A stretch of DNA of 64,000 bases, taken from positions 1-64,000 of the forward strand of contig CAWCTB010000025.1 of the NCBI GenBank assembly GCA_963798275.1, written 5' to 3'. This DNA is from CAWCTB01 sp963798275 (GTDB lineage: Bacteria; Acidobacteriota; Terriglobia; Terriglobales; Acidobacteriaceae). The notes beneath the pieces were generated by a model. The model saw only the letters and a program-made list of their open reading frames with translations, was not told where the DNA came from and searched no databases. The position numbers and the translations under genes were made by a program. Positions 8,626-17,557 of this stretch are shown here, in pieces. Every line of letters begins with the position of its first letter. Positions within the stretch are counted from its first letter, which is position 1.

Positions 8626-9750
8626 TCATGGCTGAGGCGGAGGGTCTTTCTTGAGATGCGGGGTAAGCTTGCGGACCACGAATTCCTGAAAGAGGCCGGC
8701 GACGCTGCCTTCCGCGATCCTGATCAGCGCACTCTGAAAGTACAAGCTCGTGCTCCGATCACTCTCCGGGGTGTAGGCAAAGGTGATGCCGCTGGTGATG
8801 AACGATCCGAGGATCGTTGAGTAGTTCACTTGATATTTCTTGTTGTCGCCCTTACACATTACAGCATTACCGAGCGCGTACATAAGGCGCGACTTCTTCG
8901 AGCCCGTTCCCCTATAAAAGTAGCGCGGATCCTGTTTCAGCACAGAAGTCAGGATAGCGCTGTCGATAAACGTTCCTATGAACACGCCACCGTAGGTCGC
9001 GCCAAAACGCTTGAAATAACCTTCGGCACCCTGCCCGTAGCCGCCGTACTCGTCGGCCGCCTGGTAGATTCCTGCCAGAGCGCCGGCGCCCACGATGGTG
9101 ATGGGATCGGAGACAGACTTCCAGGCAAGCTGAAACTTCAGTCTCGAGGGGAGTGGAGCCGCATCCGGGACATAGCTGGCGTAAAAATTTGGAATGAAGC
9201 CTAGTACCCGCTGCTGCTCCTGGTACTTGATCTGCTCTGCCGCGACTTCCTCAACCGTTTCGCTGACCTTCACTTCGGTGGTAGCTCGGGCAACCTCAAT
9301 CTCGATCGCGGGCACAATGAACATGGCTCCCGCGCCGAGGTCTCCCGAGTAAACCTTGGTTTCGAAACCTTTGGCCGTGACCGTTAGCTGAAAGGGTCCA
9401 GGCGGCTGATTGGCAAAGGAGTACTCTCCGTCGTCATTCGAAAGAGTATCTGCCGGAGCCTGGCCATCACGAGTAAGCCGCACTTGCGCGCCAACCGCAA
9501 CGCCGCCACCACCCTGGACAGTGACCGTTCCGGTAATGCTGCCTTTCGCTTCGGTATTATTCTGCCGCTCGGCATTCGATGTAGCTGAAATGGACTGGGT
9601 CGGCGGACCGGCGCCACCCGGCGAGATCGCCCGGGGTGGAGATTGGGCCACCCCGATGCTGCAAAATCCAAAGCCTAGAAGGCATATACTGAGAGCGATC
9701 CAGCCCCCGGCTCTAAGAACCGGCCCTCGCACAGTTCGGCGCAAACTCAT
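8626..9750 (-). CDS. Secreted protein with carboxypeptidase-regulatory-like domain plus conserved C-terminal domain
   Basis: About 374 residues from ATG 9750, preceded by GAGGAAAG. The N-terminus is a signal peptide (GWIALSICLLGFGFCSIGVA). Residues about 80-155 form a carboxypeptidase regulatory-like/CNA-B type beta-sandwich (GSITGTVTVQGGGGVAVGAQ, FQLTVTAKGFETKVYSGDLG), a domain that Acidobacteriota also use at the start of TonB-dependent proteins. The rest, from QQRVLGFIPNFYASY on, is the same conserved domain as in the convergent gene ending 8 bases away. The pair is probably an inverted duplication in which one copy gained or lost the beta-sandwich. The cellular role is unknown. Confidence 0.75.
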   Translation of the reverse strand: MSLRRTVRGPVLRAGGWIALSICLLGFGFCSIGVAQSPPRAISPGGAGPPTQSISATSNAERQNNTEAKGSITGTVTVQGGGGVAVGAQVRLTRDGQAPADTLSNDDGEYSFANQPPGPFQLTVTAKGFETKVYSGDLGAGAMFIVPAIEIEVARATTEVKVSETVEEVAAEQIKYQEQQRVLGFIPNFYASYVPDAAPLPSRLKFQLAWKSVSDPITIVGAGALAGIYQAADEYGGYGQGAEGYFKRFGATYGGVFIGTFIDSAILTSVLKQDPRYFYRGTGSKKSRLMYALGNAVMCKGDNKKYQVNYSTILGSFITSGITFAYTPESDRSTSLYFQSALIRIAEGSVAGLFQEFVVRKLTPHLKKDPPPQP

Positions 9751-10049
9751 GCTGTGAGACTTTCCTCTCAAAGCTTGCGCAGTCACTTTTCGACACTATA
9801 CCGGCAACTTCTGTTCCGTCATTAATCGGTATTCGTAACTGACGCAAAGCGTGTTCAAACAAATAAGTTAAACTGACGATGAATTCTGGCGACTAATAAA
9901 ACGCTACATGAAACTTCTCGACCGGGTGGGATTCGGTTCCAAAATCAACCCGTTCTCGCCATTGGGGTACGCTCCAGATTATCAGAGCGTTTGCGTGAAT
10001 TCTCTTTCTACCCGAGATTCCATGTTAAGAACTGTTACGCGGTATCGCC

Positions 10050-10877
10050 CTACCTGACCGTGCCAGGCCGCATTAGGGCCAGCGCGGTGAGATCGTTGTT
10101 GGCGGGCATCGCTCCGAGGTACTGGCGGACGGCATCGAGCACGCTGGCGGCGAGAACGGTAGCACTCTCCAGGGGGGCTTGTCCGAAGTGTTCCTTAACG
10201 CGGTGCAGTCCGAATTCCTCTCGCTTGCGGTGGGCTTCGACCACGCCACGGGAAATCAGCAGCAGCGACGACCCGGCCGGGACCGCCACGGTAGGTGCTT
10301 CGTAGGTAGACGCCGCGAACAGCCCCAGGGGCAGTCCGGTGGCGCGCAATTCGCTGATGTCGTCGCCATGCCGCAGCAGGCCCGGAGTGTGCCCCGCGTT
10401 GACATAGCACACCGTGCCCAGGTCCTCGTTGTAGCAGCCGACAAACGCCGCGCAGACACAGACGCCCGACGCATGCCGGCGAATCGTGGCATTCAGTTCC
10501 ATGCAGAGGTCCATCATGGCGTCGGCTTCGTTGACCTCTTCATCAGCGAACTTGGCTGCGCCCGACTCCTGAAAAGTGGTGCGCGCCGCGCACACGATGG
10601 CCTGGTTCTCCACTCGGTGCCCGGCGACATCGAGCAGGCCGAAAACCACTCGCTGGGGATTGGCCCGCAAGAAGTGATAGAGGTCGCCCCCCACCCGTGC
10701 GCCATGCACCATGCCGGCGATCTCTGCTCCGTTCAGCCCGGGGAATTCGGCACACTTCGGCTCGATTACCGCCGCGCTCGAACTCGGGCGTTGAAATGGC
10801 AGTCTCATGAAATGGGGAACCCCGGATGCCAACGCGGCCCGGCGCAAAGCCATGCCGGACTTTAGAACGTCAGCCAT
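10050..10877 (-). CDS. PP2C-type (SpoIIE/RsbU-like) serine phosphatase
   Basis: The catalytic signature runs through the protein: FGLLDVAGHRVENQAIV (metal-binding Asp region), NAGHTPGLLRHGDD, TGLPLGLFAASTY, LLLISRGVVEAHRKREEFG (usually D-G-V-x-E, here R-G-V-V-E) and a closing NNDLTALAL. Such phosphatases act on phosphorylated anti-sigma-factor antagonists in partner-switching networks. There is no sensor domain, only about 60 residues before the catalytic core. ATG 10877 was chosen because a longer reading would run through the divergent sugar-kinase promoter. No anti-sigma or antagonist gene is adjacent, so its partner lies elsewhere. Confidence 0.8.
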   Translation of the reverse strand: MADVLKSGMALRRAALASGVPHFMRLPFQRPSSSAAVIEPKCAEFPGLNGAEIAGMVHGARVGGDLYHFLRANPQRVVFGLLDVAGHRVENQAIVCAARTTFQESGAAKFADEEVNEADAMMDLCMELNATIRRHASGVCVCAAFVGCYNEDLGTVCYVNAGHTPGLLRHGDDISELRATGLPLGLFAASTYEAPTVAVPAGSSLLLISRGVVEAHRKREEFGLHRVKEHFGQAPLESATVLAASVLDAVRQYLGAMPANNDLTALALMRPGTVR

Positions 10878-10994
10878 GATATCGCCAATTCTGGTTTTTG
10901 CAAGCGCCTCGTGCTTGGGCGCTTCAGGAATCGCGCTGCTTTTGATACAGTGTGACCGCTCGACAGTTCGGGCAGGGCCCGACAAGGAGGCCAC

Positions 10995-11924
10995 ATGCGC
11001 ATCGTCAGCGTGGGGGAAATACTGTGGGACGTTATCGGCGAGAACGAGTACCTGGGAGGCGCGCCCCTAAACTTCGCGGCGCATGCGCAGAAGCTCGGAC
11101 ACGAGGTGTTTCCGCTCAGCGCCGTCGGCGCGGATGAGCGCGGGCGCCGGACGCTGGAACGGCTTCGTGACCGGAGCATGTCCACCGACTTCGTACAGGT
11201 CTTGCCGGAGCAGGCCACCGGCACAGCAGAAGTCGAACTGGACATGGAAGGTAAACCCACCTTCCGCATCGTGCGCCCTGCGGCCTATGACTTCGTCGAT
11301 CTCACGGACAAACACCTCAAAAGCATCGCCGCCGTCAAGCCTGACTGGATCTACTTCGGCACCCTCTACCACATGTCGGGCCAGACGCTGGCCTCGACCA
11401 TGAAACTGCTTCGCGCCGTTCCCACCGCCAAGACCTTCTATGACGTAAACCTTCGCGAAGGCAACTGGAACCTGGCTGCGATCGAGGAGTTATCGGCCCA
11501 TGCCACGGTGCTCAAGTTGAGTGACTCTGAAGCCGAATCTCTAGACGCCACCGTAGATGCCAATGGGGAGGACGGTTCCATCGAAAACTTCTGCCGCCGG
11601 TGGAAGGATCGCTTCGGCTTCCAAATCATGTGCGTCACTTTTGGCGAGCGCGGTTGCGCCATTCTGAAAGATGGCAGGTATCACCGGATTCCGGGTTTCC
11701 AGGTGCAGGTTGCCGACACGGTGGGCGCAGGCGATGCCTTCTCTGCCGCGTTCGTGCACGGACTCGACCAGGGCTGGCCCGCGGAACGCATCGGGCGCTT
11801 CGCCAACGCAGTCGGAGGACTGGTGGCCAGCCGCAGCGGGGCTATCCCCGACTGGCGCATCGATGAAGCATGGCCGATGCTGGGAGAGCGCTATGACCGG
11901 GCCGAGGCATCCGCGCGTTCCTAG
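10995..11924 (+). CDS. PfkB family carbohydrate kinase (fructokinase-like)
   Basis: A 309-residue ribokinase-fold sugar kinase. It has the N-terminal substrate-binding glycines (EYLGGAPLNFAAHAQKLG), the second family signature DTVGAGDAFSAAF with catalytic Asp247 and the anion-hole GAGD, and a small beta-lid sequence around 90-110. It should transfer phosphate from ATP to a sugar hydroxyl. The GEILWDVIG opening and lid resemble fructokinases, but sugar specificity cannot be fixed. A strong ribosome site (aaggagg, 6 bases upstream) sets the ATG at 10995. It is divergent from the phosphatase and stands alone. Confidence 0.87.
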   Translation: MRIVSVGEILWDVIGENEYLGGAPLNFAAHAQKLGHEVFPLSAVGADERGRRTLERLRDRSMSTDFVQVLPEQATGTAEVELDMEGKPTFRIVRPAAYDFVDLTDKHLKSIAAVKPDWIYFGTLYHMSGQTLASTMKLLRAVPTAKTFYDVNLREGNWNLAAIEELSAHATVLKLSDSEAESLDATVDANGEDGSIENFCRRWKDRFGFQIMCVTFGERGCAILKDGRYHRIPGFQVQVADTVGAGDAFSAAFVHGLDQGWPAERIGRFANAVGGLVASRSGAIPDWRIDEAWPMLGERYDRAEASARS

Positions 11925-12152
11925 CGGCCATTTTTCCGCTTGGAATGGATGCCTGCAATTGCGGCAGCGAGAACGGAGCGGAGCCCGGTGCCCACGCGCT
12001 ATCTCATAACTCGCACAGCCTGTGTCGTTGAGAGCCGTCTAGTGGCGAGTCGCCAGGGCGGCGCTTCGCACTGGCGATGGTGAGGTTCGAAGCGGTACTA
12101 CTCAGCGTTAGACTGAAGTGGTATCGTAAGGCGGTAGGACTAGGAGTGGAAG

Positions 12153-13016
12153 TTGAACATCTTCGGCGGCTCACGATGGAGTTGGTTGACAGTCGCGTGT
12201 CTCGTCGCGGCGTCGGCTGCTGCACAGATTCCCTCGAACGCCGTTCCCAGTGCGCTGCCGGCACAACCGGCCGTCACTCCCTCCGGCCAGCCTGCGGCCA
12301 AACCGGGCGACGAAGTTAGCGTCACGTCCAGAGGCAACGGGCTGCAACTTCACATCGGCCAGCAAACGCCGCTCAACCGCGTGATGGCGGTGGTCTGTAA
12401 ACAGCAACAGATCAAGTGCACCGGAACGGAAAGCCTGGCCGCCTTTCGTATGCCCGAAATGTCGGTGGAGGGAAACCTGCGACAGGTCGTCAGCAAATTG
12501 CTGGAAGGCACCGAGGTGAACTACTCGGTCTCGCGCAACGCCCAGGGGGCGACGTCGGAAATTTCTTTCCTGGGAAAAGCGCCGCGGGGAAGCGTGGTGG
12601 CTCCTGCGCCAGAGGTTTCCGCGAGTGAACCAGACCCTGCGGTACCCATTCATTCGGGTCACTATGATCCCGCCGTGGCTGCCGCGAACCGCGCTGCCCA
12701 GCGAGCCCGGGGCATAGAAGAACCTGTGGTGCCTGCAGGCGACGCCCCTACCCCGAGCGAAACCCAGGACAACCAGCAGCCACCGCAGCAGCAGATAGTC
12801 GGGGGCCCTGCTGCATCGACCGGCTCACCGGCGCAAATTCAGCCTTTCCCTGACAGTTCGGGACAGCCCATCCCGGTGAACACCGCCACCCCGAACGTGC
12901 AGCCTTTCCCCGACAGTAATGGACAACCCGTCCCCACCGATCCATCGCAGAAGACCGGGTCTCCTTTTCCGCCCGTGGCTCCCAAGAGCGACCCCAATCC
13001 AAGCAAGCCTCATTGA
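12153..13016 (+). CDS. Secreted STN-domain-like protein with Pro/Gln-rich tail
   Basis: A 287-residue exported protein beginning at TTG 12153 (taggag upstream) with a signal peptide ending at AASAAAQ. Residues about 62-130 (HIGQQTPLNRVMAVVCKQQQ through EGTEVNYSVSRN) look like an STN domain, the small fold found at the N-terminus of secretins and TonB receptors. The rest is a disordered tail of Pro, Gln and Ala with a duplicated motif (QPFPDSSGQPIPVN and QPFPDSNGQPVPTD). There is no barrel domain, so it is probably a periplasmic or envelope-anchored accessory protein. The specific function is unknown. Confidence 0.6.
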   Translation: MNIFGGSRWSWLTVACLVAASAAAQIPSNAVPSALPAQPAVTPSGQPAAKPGDEVSVTSRGNGLQLHIGQQTPLNRVMAVVCKQQQIKCTGTESLAAFRMPEMSVEGNLRQVVSKLLEGTEVNYSVSRNAQGATSEISFLGKAPRGSVVAPAPEVSASEPDPAVPIHSGHYDPAVAAANRAAQRARGIEEPVVPAGDAPTPSETQDNQQPPQQQIVGGPAASTGSPAQIQPFPDSSGQPIPVNTATPNVQPFPDSNGQPVPTDPSQKTGSPFPPVAPKSDPNPSKPH

Positions 13017-13437
13017 CGCAAGTCTTGCGGCAGCAAGTCACAGATTCGAAATTGAACGGTTAAAGTAGTTTCAGTGAAGAGGTGCGGACCGCGGTCCACT
13101 CTGGGGCTGAACAGGCTGCGGGAAAAAGGCGGGGGAAGGTGAAAGAACAACAGATTCCTCGGGGCTGAAGCCCCTCGGAATGACAAAAAAATAAAGGGCC
13201 TATATGGCACACCTGAAGGTGTGCCCCTTCAAAACGCGGCATACTCGGACTTTTTCCGCGCCTGTGAAGCCGTGCGTCTTCGAGAACATGGCAAGATCCA
13301 AGTTTTCCCCAGCCTGTGAAGCCATGCCCTCTCAAGACTTGGCAAGATGCTGCTTTTTCCGCAGGCGGTGAAGGGGTGCCTTCTCAAAACGATTCATCGG
13401 CCTCCGGCAAACTCTGAAACCGCCAATCTGCTCGGCT
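13017..13437. repeat. Intergenic repeat cluster (three degenerate ~50-bp units)
   Basis: No gene. Units starting near 13250, 13302 and 13353 each read T-rich tract, CCGC, a GTGAAG core, GTGCC-like half palindrome, TCTCAAGAC or similar, and in the first two TGGCAAGAT. A fourth partial copy around 13205-13236 (cacctgaaggtgtgccccttcaaaacg) and an inverted 'gctgcgggaaaaa' at 13112-13124 belong to the same family. A further hairpin (cctcggggctgaagcccctcgg) lies at 13157-13178. This is typical of dispersed palindromic repeat families in Acidobacteriota. Confidence 0.5.
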
Positions 13438-14382
13438 TTACTTCTTGGGTACGACCTTGATCACGGCCTCTGCCGACTTGCTGGGATCAGCCTTGCTGGT
13501 CACGACAAGGTGATAGGTGCCTGGGTCGTTGGGTGCCACATAGACCGCCATCAGGGCAACCTTTCCATCGGCCAGCGCTTCCGCGCCGCGGGTGACCACG
13601 TGTCCACCCTCCAGTCCTTCTTTCACTACCCATCCGACTTCTGTCCCCTCGCCATTGGTAATCGTCGCAGTGACATCGAGGGTGTTGCCTGGATTTAGTT
13701 CCGCGGAGGTGGGATCGATGGTGATGCTGATGTTACTGGCGGTGGCGAGCGGCGCGGCGCTGGAACTGGAACGCGGCGAAGAGCGCATCAGGAAAAAGAT
13801 GCCCACGATGCCGAACACCAGCAGCAGAAGCACGGCGATCAACAGGCCACGGTGGCTGGACTGGCCAGCGGTCGGATCGTAAGTGTACAGCGGTACCTCG
13901 GCCGCAGGGCTCTCTTCCGCTGCGGGCGCAGGGGGAGCAGCCGCCGGCCGCGCGGGACCCACCTGAGTCAACCACGACGGCGGAGGCGCTTCGACGGTGT
14001 CTTGTTCCTCGAAGGACGGCTGACGCTCCGGGGCGGTGGCTTGAACCGGGGGCGTAATCGCGGGCGCGGGGGGAGGCGCTATCGCCGGCGCAGCCCTTTC
14101 CACCGCCCGGGGAATTTCCCGGGGGGGTGTATCGGGCACGGATAGAGGCGCCGGTTTGGAAGCAGCTGGAACCGCCACCGGCCTGGCAAACACCTCGGCG
14201 GTAGACTGCAGGGTACGCACGGTTGGCGGCACCGCGACTTCCGCCGTGCCCGCCTGGCTGGTAAACGGCGAGCTCGTGCTTTCCGAGGACTTGGCAGCCG
14301 GGCGTGCTTTCACCCGGGTCCCACAGTCAGCACAGAATTTATCTTCCGGTTCCAGTTCCGCTCCGCAGTTTCTGCAGAACAT
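13438..14382 (-). CDS. Zinc-ribbon membrane protein with extracytoplasmic Ig-like domain
   Basis: A 314-residue protein. Residues 1-25 form a zinc ribbon (CRNCGAELEPEDKFCADCG). A long Pro/Ala-rich cytoplasmic linker follows (about 30-175). A single membrane helix (LLIAVLLLLVFGIVGIFFLM, near 185-205) leads to a C-terminal beta-sandwich (ISITIDPTSAELNPGNTLDV, GTYHLVVTSKADPSKSAEAV) that resembles bacterial Ig-like domains. It lies directly downstream of a PD40 kinase on the same strand (66 bases), so it could be a co-expressed membrane partner or substrate. That link is inference. The family is uncharacterised. Confidence 0.7.
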   Translation of the reverse strand: MFCRNCGAELEPEDKFCADCGTRVKARPAAKSSESTSSPFTSQAGTAEVAVPPTVRTLQSTAEVFARPVAVPAASKPAPLSVPDTPPREIPRAVERAAPAIAPPPAPAITPPVQATAPERQPSFEEQDTVEAPPPSWLTQVGPARPAAAPPAPAAEESPAAEVPLYTYDPTAGQSSHRGLLIAVLLLLVFGIVGIFFLMRSSPRSSSSAAPLATASNISITIDPTSAELNPGNTLDVTATITNGEGTEVGWVVKEGLEGGHVVTRGAEALADGKVALMAVYVAPNDPGTYHLVVTSKADPSKSAEAVIKVVPKK

Positions 14383-14447
14383 CGCTTCTCCTTTGTCCTT
14401 GTTATCGAATATGTCGTAACGCGGCCGGCGAACAATAGTTGCGCCAC

Positions 14448-17195
14448 TTACTCCGCTTGCTGCTTGATGAGCACGACGTCACTGTTGGACTTTCCGCGCG
14501 CCACGGCCAGTATCTTGTTGTCCCAATCGTACGAGTAGTCGTAAATCTGCAGGTCAGTAAAGTTTGTGACCGGCACGGGATCGCCGCCGTCCAGCGATTG
14601 CTTCACAATGTTGGAAACGCCACGTTCGTTCACCGGGTAGTAGATGAATTGACCGTCGGGCGAAAACTGTACACTACCGGCAATCGATTGCAGGGGAGTC
14701 ACCGTTTTGATCGGCGGGCCGCCATCTGGCGTAATGATCTTGATTACACCCTTGGTCTGCACTCCGGCGCCTTCCACCGTCAAGACCGCCACCTGTTTGC
14801 CGTCCGGGGACAACATGGCAAACTGCGCGAAGCCATCGAAGATCTGCTTCGCCGGACCTCCGTTGAGAGGTTGACGCATCAGCACCTTCTTACCTTTCTC
14901 CAGTCGGGCGTATAGGAAATATTGGCTGTCGGGAGAACAGAATGCATTCTGGTCGGCCTTGCCGTTGGTGAGGGGAGTGGCCTTCCCTGTCGCCACGTCC
15001 AGCCGGAAAACGTTGATTCCCTGTGTCTGTTTGTTCGGCATGCTAAACAACGCCTGCTGCCCGTCGGGACATACGGAAAGACCGAAGATGGGAAGACGCT
15101 GTTCGTAAAGCACGGTGCGGCTGCTGCCGTCCGCGTTCATGGAAACGATGTGCCCGTCATAATCGATCGCGATCAGTTTCCGGTCCTTGGTCCAGCCCAC
15201 CTGCTCGTCGCCGTGGTTGTCGACCTGCACGGGAGCCTTCGCGCTGTTCGGCTCCGAGGGCAGCGTGTAGAGGCCGACCTGAGGCGTGATCTCGACCGCG
15301 ATCAGTTGCTTGCCATCGCTGGTGATGGCCAGGGTGCGATTGCTGTAGGTGTTCAGATCGTTGGTGATGCGCCGGAATTTCCCGTTCGATACGCTGACCT
15401 CGCCCACCTGCCCGTCCCAGTTGGTGGCGACATCGTGAAAAATCATGGCGATGGTCTTGCCGTCGGGCAACCACGTCGGCTTGTTCATGATTGCCGTGGC
15501 GGCGTAGATCGTCTTTTCCTTGCCATTGCCGGGTTCCAGGCTAACGATGCGCCCGAGGCTGGCTGCACCTGGATCGATCACAGTAGCGGTGATGGTCTTG
15601 CCATCGGGGGACCAGGCCGGATCCTGGTAACCCGGCAAGGGCAGTTTGGCGAGCACCCGCTCGCTGGAGCCGTCGGCATTGGCGATGATGAGCTTCGAGT
15701 CTGAGTCGGCCTCGCTGTTACGTAAGAAGACAATTTGCTTGCCGTCGGGAGAGAAGCTGACGGCGCTGTCAACATCCTGGACCAGTTCATGGGGCGTGCC
15801 GCCCAGCACCGGCACGCTATAGAGCACGCCGATGTTGGGCCGTTGCGGTTCGATCCGCACAAAGTACAGGTAGTCGCCGTCGGGCGAGAAGGTCAATCCG
15901 ATGTAGCGTACCTCCGCCGGCGGCAGGATCTCGGCATTACTGCCCGTGGCGATGTGCCGCATCCACAGGCTCTGCTTTCCCTGCGCCTCGGTGTGCACAT
16001 CGAACACGTAACGGCTGTCGGGAGAAATGGTCGCCAGGGTGGATTCTCCGGTGGTGGTGAGCTTCTCGATGCTCATGTTGCTGAAGGCTGTCGGCCCGCT
16101 GCCCGAGTTGCGCAGCAGAGAGTACACACCAAAGGCCGCTGCAGCCAGTACTCCCACGACGATCAGCACAATCAAGCCGGTGCCGGTCTTGTGTTGCCTG
16201 GCCGCCTGCACAATCGCCGAACTGCTGGGCCGCTGCGCGGTCGCGCTCACAGCTCCAGACGAAGGCTGTACCAGAGGAGCGAAGCCCGTTCCCGACGGCG
16301 CAGCCACCACGGCTCCGGAGCCGCTGTCCCGCCGCAGGCGCTTCAGGTCGCCGCGCATTTCGGCGGCACTCTGATAGCGCAGGTCGACATCCTTCTCCAA
16401 CGCCTTGCCGATGATCTCTTCTAATTTGGGGGGTATGGCCGGGTTGAAGTCCGCCGGCTTTGGCGGCTGGCGCTCCAGGATGCCGCTGAAGATCACCGCT
16501 GAGGTGTTGCCTTCGAACGGAATCCGTCCCGTCGCCATTTCGTACAGGATCGCTCCCATGGAGAACAAATCGCTGCGGCCATCCAGTTGCTCACCGCGCG
16601 CCTGCTCGGGCGACATATAGGCTACGGTGCCGACCGCGGTCCCCGGCGAGGTAAGATTCAGCGGCTCCAACGTGGGGGCATCGCTGGCCATGGTCTCCAA
16701 CGCAGATCGCCGGTCGCGCACCAGCTTGGCCAGTCCGAAGTCCAGTATCTTGGCCTGCCCGCGAGTGGTGAGAAAGATATTGGCCGGCTTCAGGTCGCGA
16801 TGAACAATGCCTTTCTGGTGCGCGACATCGAGGGCGTCGGTGATCTGGATGCCGATCTCCAGAATCTTGTCGACCGGCAGGGGACGGCCGTTGATCTTTT
16901 CGCTCAGGCTCTGCCCTTCCAACAACTCCATGGCGATAAAGCTTTGCCCGTCGCACTCCTCGATGGCGTAAATGGTACAGATGTTGGGATGATTCAGCGC
17001 CGAGGCGGCGCGCGCCTCCTGCTTGAAGCGATCGAGGGCGTAGGGGTCTTCTTCCAGTTGCTTCGACAGGAATTTCAAGGCGACGTGGCGGCCGAGCTTG
17101 CTGTCTTCTGCTTCATACACCACACCCATGCCACCCGCGCCGAGTTGGCGCAGGATCGTGTATTGCAGAAGGCTCTTGCCGATCAGGGACTCCAA
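14448..17195 (-). CDS. Ser/Thr protein kinase with C-terminal TolB/PD40 beta-propeller
   Basis: About 915 residues. The kinase domain has the Gly loop (LGAGGMGVVYEAED), the invariant Lys (HVALKFL), the catalytic loop (IVHRDLKPANIFL), DFG (ILDFGLAKL) and APE-region text (AYMSPEQARG). A linker with low-complexity sequence and one membrane helix (GLIVLIVVGVLAAAAFGVYS) follows, then a WD40/PD40 propeller made of repeated FSPDG, SPDGK and LPDGK blades. The topology suggests a cytoplasmic kinase with an external sensing propeller. Start is taken as TTG 17195, with GGAGAAC eight bases upstream, because residues encoded further upstream look non-coding. The family is expanded in Acidobacteriota. Ligand and targets are unknown. 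Confidence 0.9.
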   Translation of the reverse strand: MESLIGKSLLQYTILRQLGAGGMGVVYEAEDSKLGRHVALKFLSKQLEEDPYALDRFKQEARAASALNHPNICTIYAIEECDGQSFIAMELLEGQSLSEKINGRPLPVDKILEIGIQITDALDVAHQKGIVHRDLKPANIFLTTRGQAKILDFGLAKLVRDRRSALETMASDAPTLEPLNLTSPGTAVGTVAYMSPEQARGEQLDGRSDLFSMGAILYEMATGRIPFEGNTSAVIFSGILERQPPKPADFNPAIPPKLEEIIGKALEKDVDLRYQSAAEMRGDLKRLRRDSGSGAVVAAPSGTGFAPLVQPSSGAVSATAQRPSSSAIVQAARQHKTGTGLIVLIVVGVLAAAAFGVYSLLRNSGSGPTAFSNMSIEKLTTTGESTLATISPDSRYVFDVHTEAQGKQSLWMRHIATGSNAEILPPAEVRYIGLTFSPDGDYLYFVRIEPQRPNIGVLYSVPVLGGTPHELVQDVDSAVSFSPDGKQIVFLRNSEADSDSKLIIANADGSSERVLAKLPLPGYQDPAWSPDGKTITATVIDPGAASLGRIVSLEPGNGKEKTIYAATAIMNKPTWLPDGKTIAMIFHDVATNWDGQVGEVSVSNGKFRRITNDLNTYSNRTLAITSDGKQLIAVEITPQVGLYTLPSEPNSAKAPVQVDNHGDEQVGWTKDRKLIAIDYDGHIVSMNADGSSRTVLYEQRLPIFGLSVCPDGQQALFSMPNKQTQGINVFRLDVATGKATPLTNGKADQNAFCSPDSQYFLYARLEKGKKVLMRQPLNGGPAKQIFDGFAQFAMLSPDGKQVAVLTVEGAGVQTKGVIKIITPDGGPPIKTVTPLQSIAGSVQFSPDGQFIYYPVNERGVSNIVKQSLDGGDPVPVTNFTDLQIYDYSYDWDNKILAVARGKSNSDVVLIKQQAE

Positions 17196-17358
17196 AGCAA
17201 GTTCTCCAAAGTATCGCCACTCTATTGAAGCACGAAAGCCGCCGTCAAGGCAGGCGAGCCGGAGCTGCGGTCCGGAGTGCATGCTGCGGGCCACATGCCG
17301 AATTGGCTGGAATGCGACAAGGCAATCGCGTTACACCCTGCCTGTGGAAATGGAATCC

Positions 17359-17407
17359 GGCGGGCGTGAGTCGACCCGGCGGGCGTGAGTCGACCCGGCG
17401 GGCGTGG
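17359..17407. repeat. Short tandem repeat, 19-bp unit
   Basis: The unit GGCGGGCGTGAGTCGACCC is present twice in full (17359-17377 and 17378-17396) and once partially (17397-17407). It lies in the non-coding gap upstream of the kinase. Each unit contains GTCGAC. It may be a local slippage expansion. Confidence 0.8.
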
Positions 17408-17527
17408 TCTTTCACCGCGAACGATCAAAAGTACCGCGACAATATAGCGCTGGGCGTTAGCACGCTTCGGTAGGAGCACCCGGTATACAGGCACCCTCAC
17501 CGGCGGCGTACAGGCAGGCAGAATCCC

Positions 17528-17555
17528 AGCGTGGCGGGGACCTGCCCGCCACGCT
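17528..17555 (-). terminator. Strong hairpin at the 3' end of the tautomerase gene
   Basis: An 11-bp perfect stem (AGCGTGGCGGG with CCCGCCACGCT) and a 6-base loop, three bases beyond the stop codon of the tautomerase-like gene. There is no U-tract, so it is either a factor-assisted terminator or a 3'-stabilising hairpin. Confidence 0.5.
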
Positions 17556-17557
17556 GG

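Noticed and set aside
10878..10994. Upstream extension of the SpoIIE-type phosphatase to 10994
   Set aside because: It would cover the whole divergent promoter of the sugar kinase and encodes no family-like sequence.
13205..13400. Candidate CRISPR array
   Set aside because: The units are degenerate, without constant spacers, and no cas genes occur in the window.
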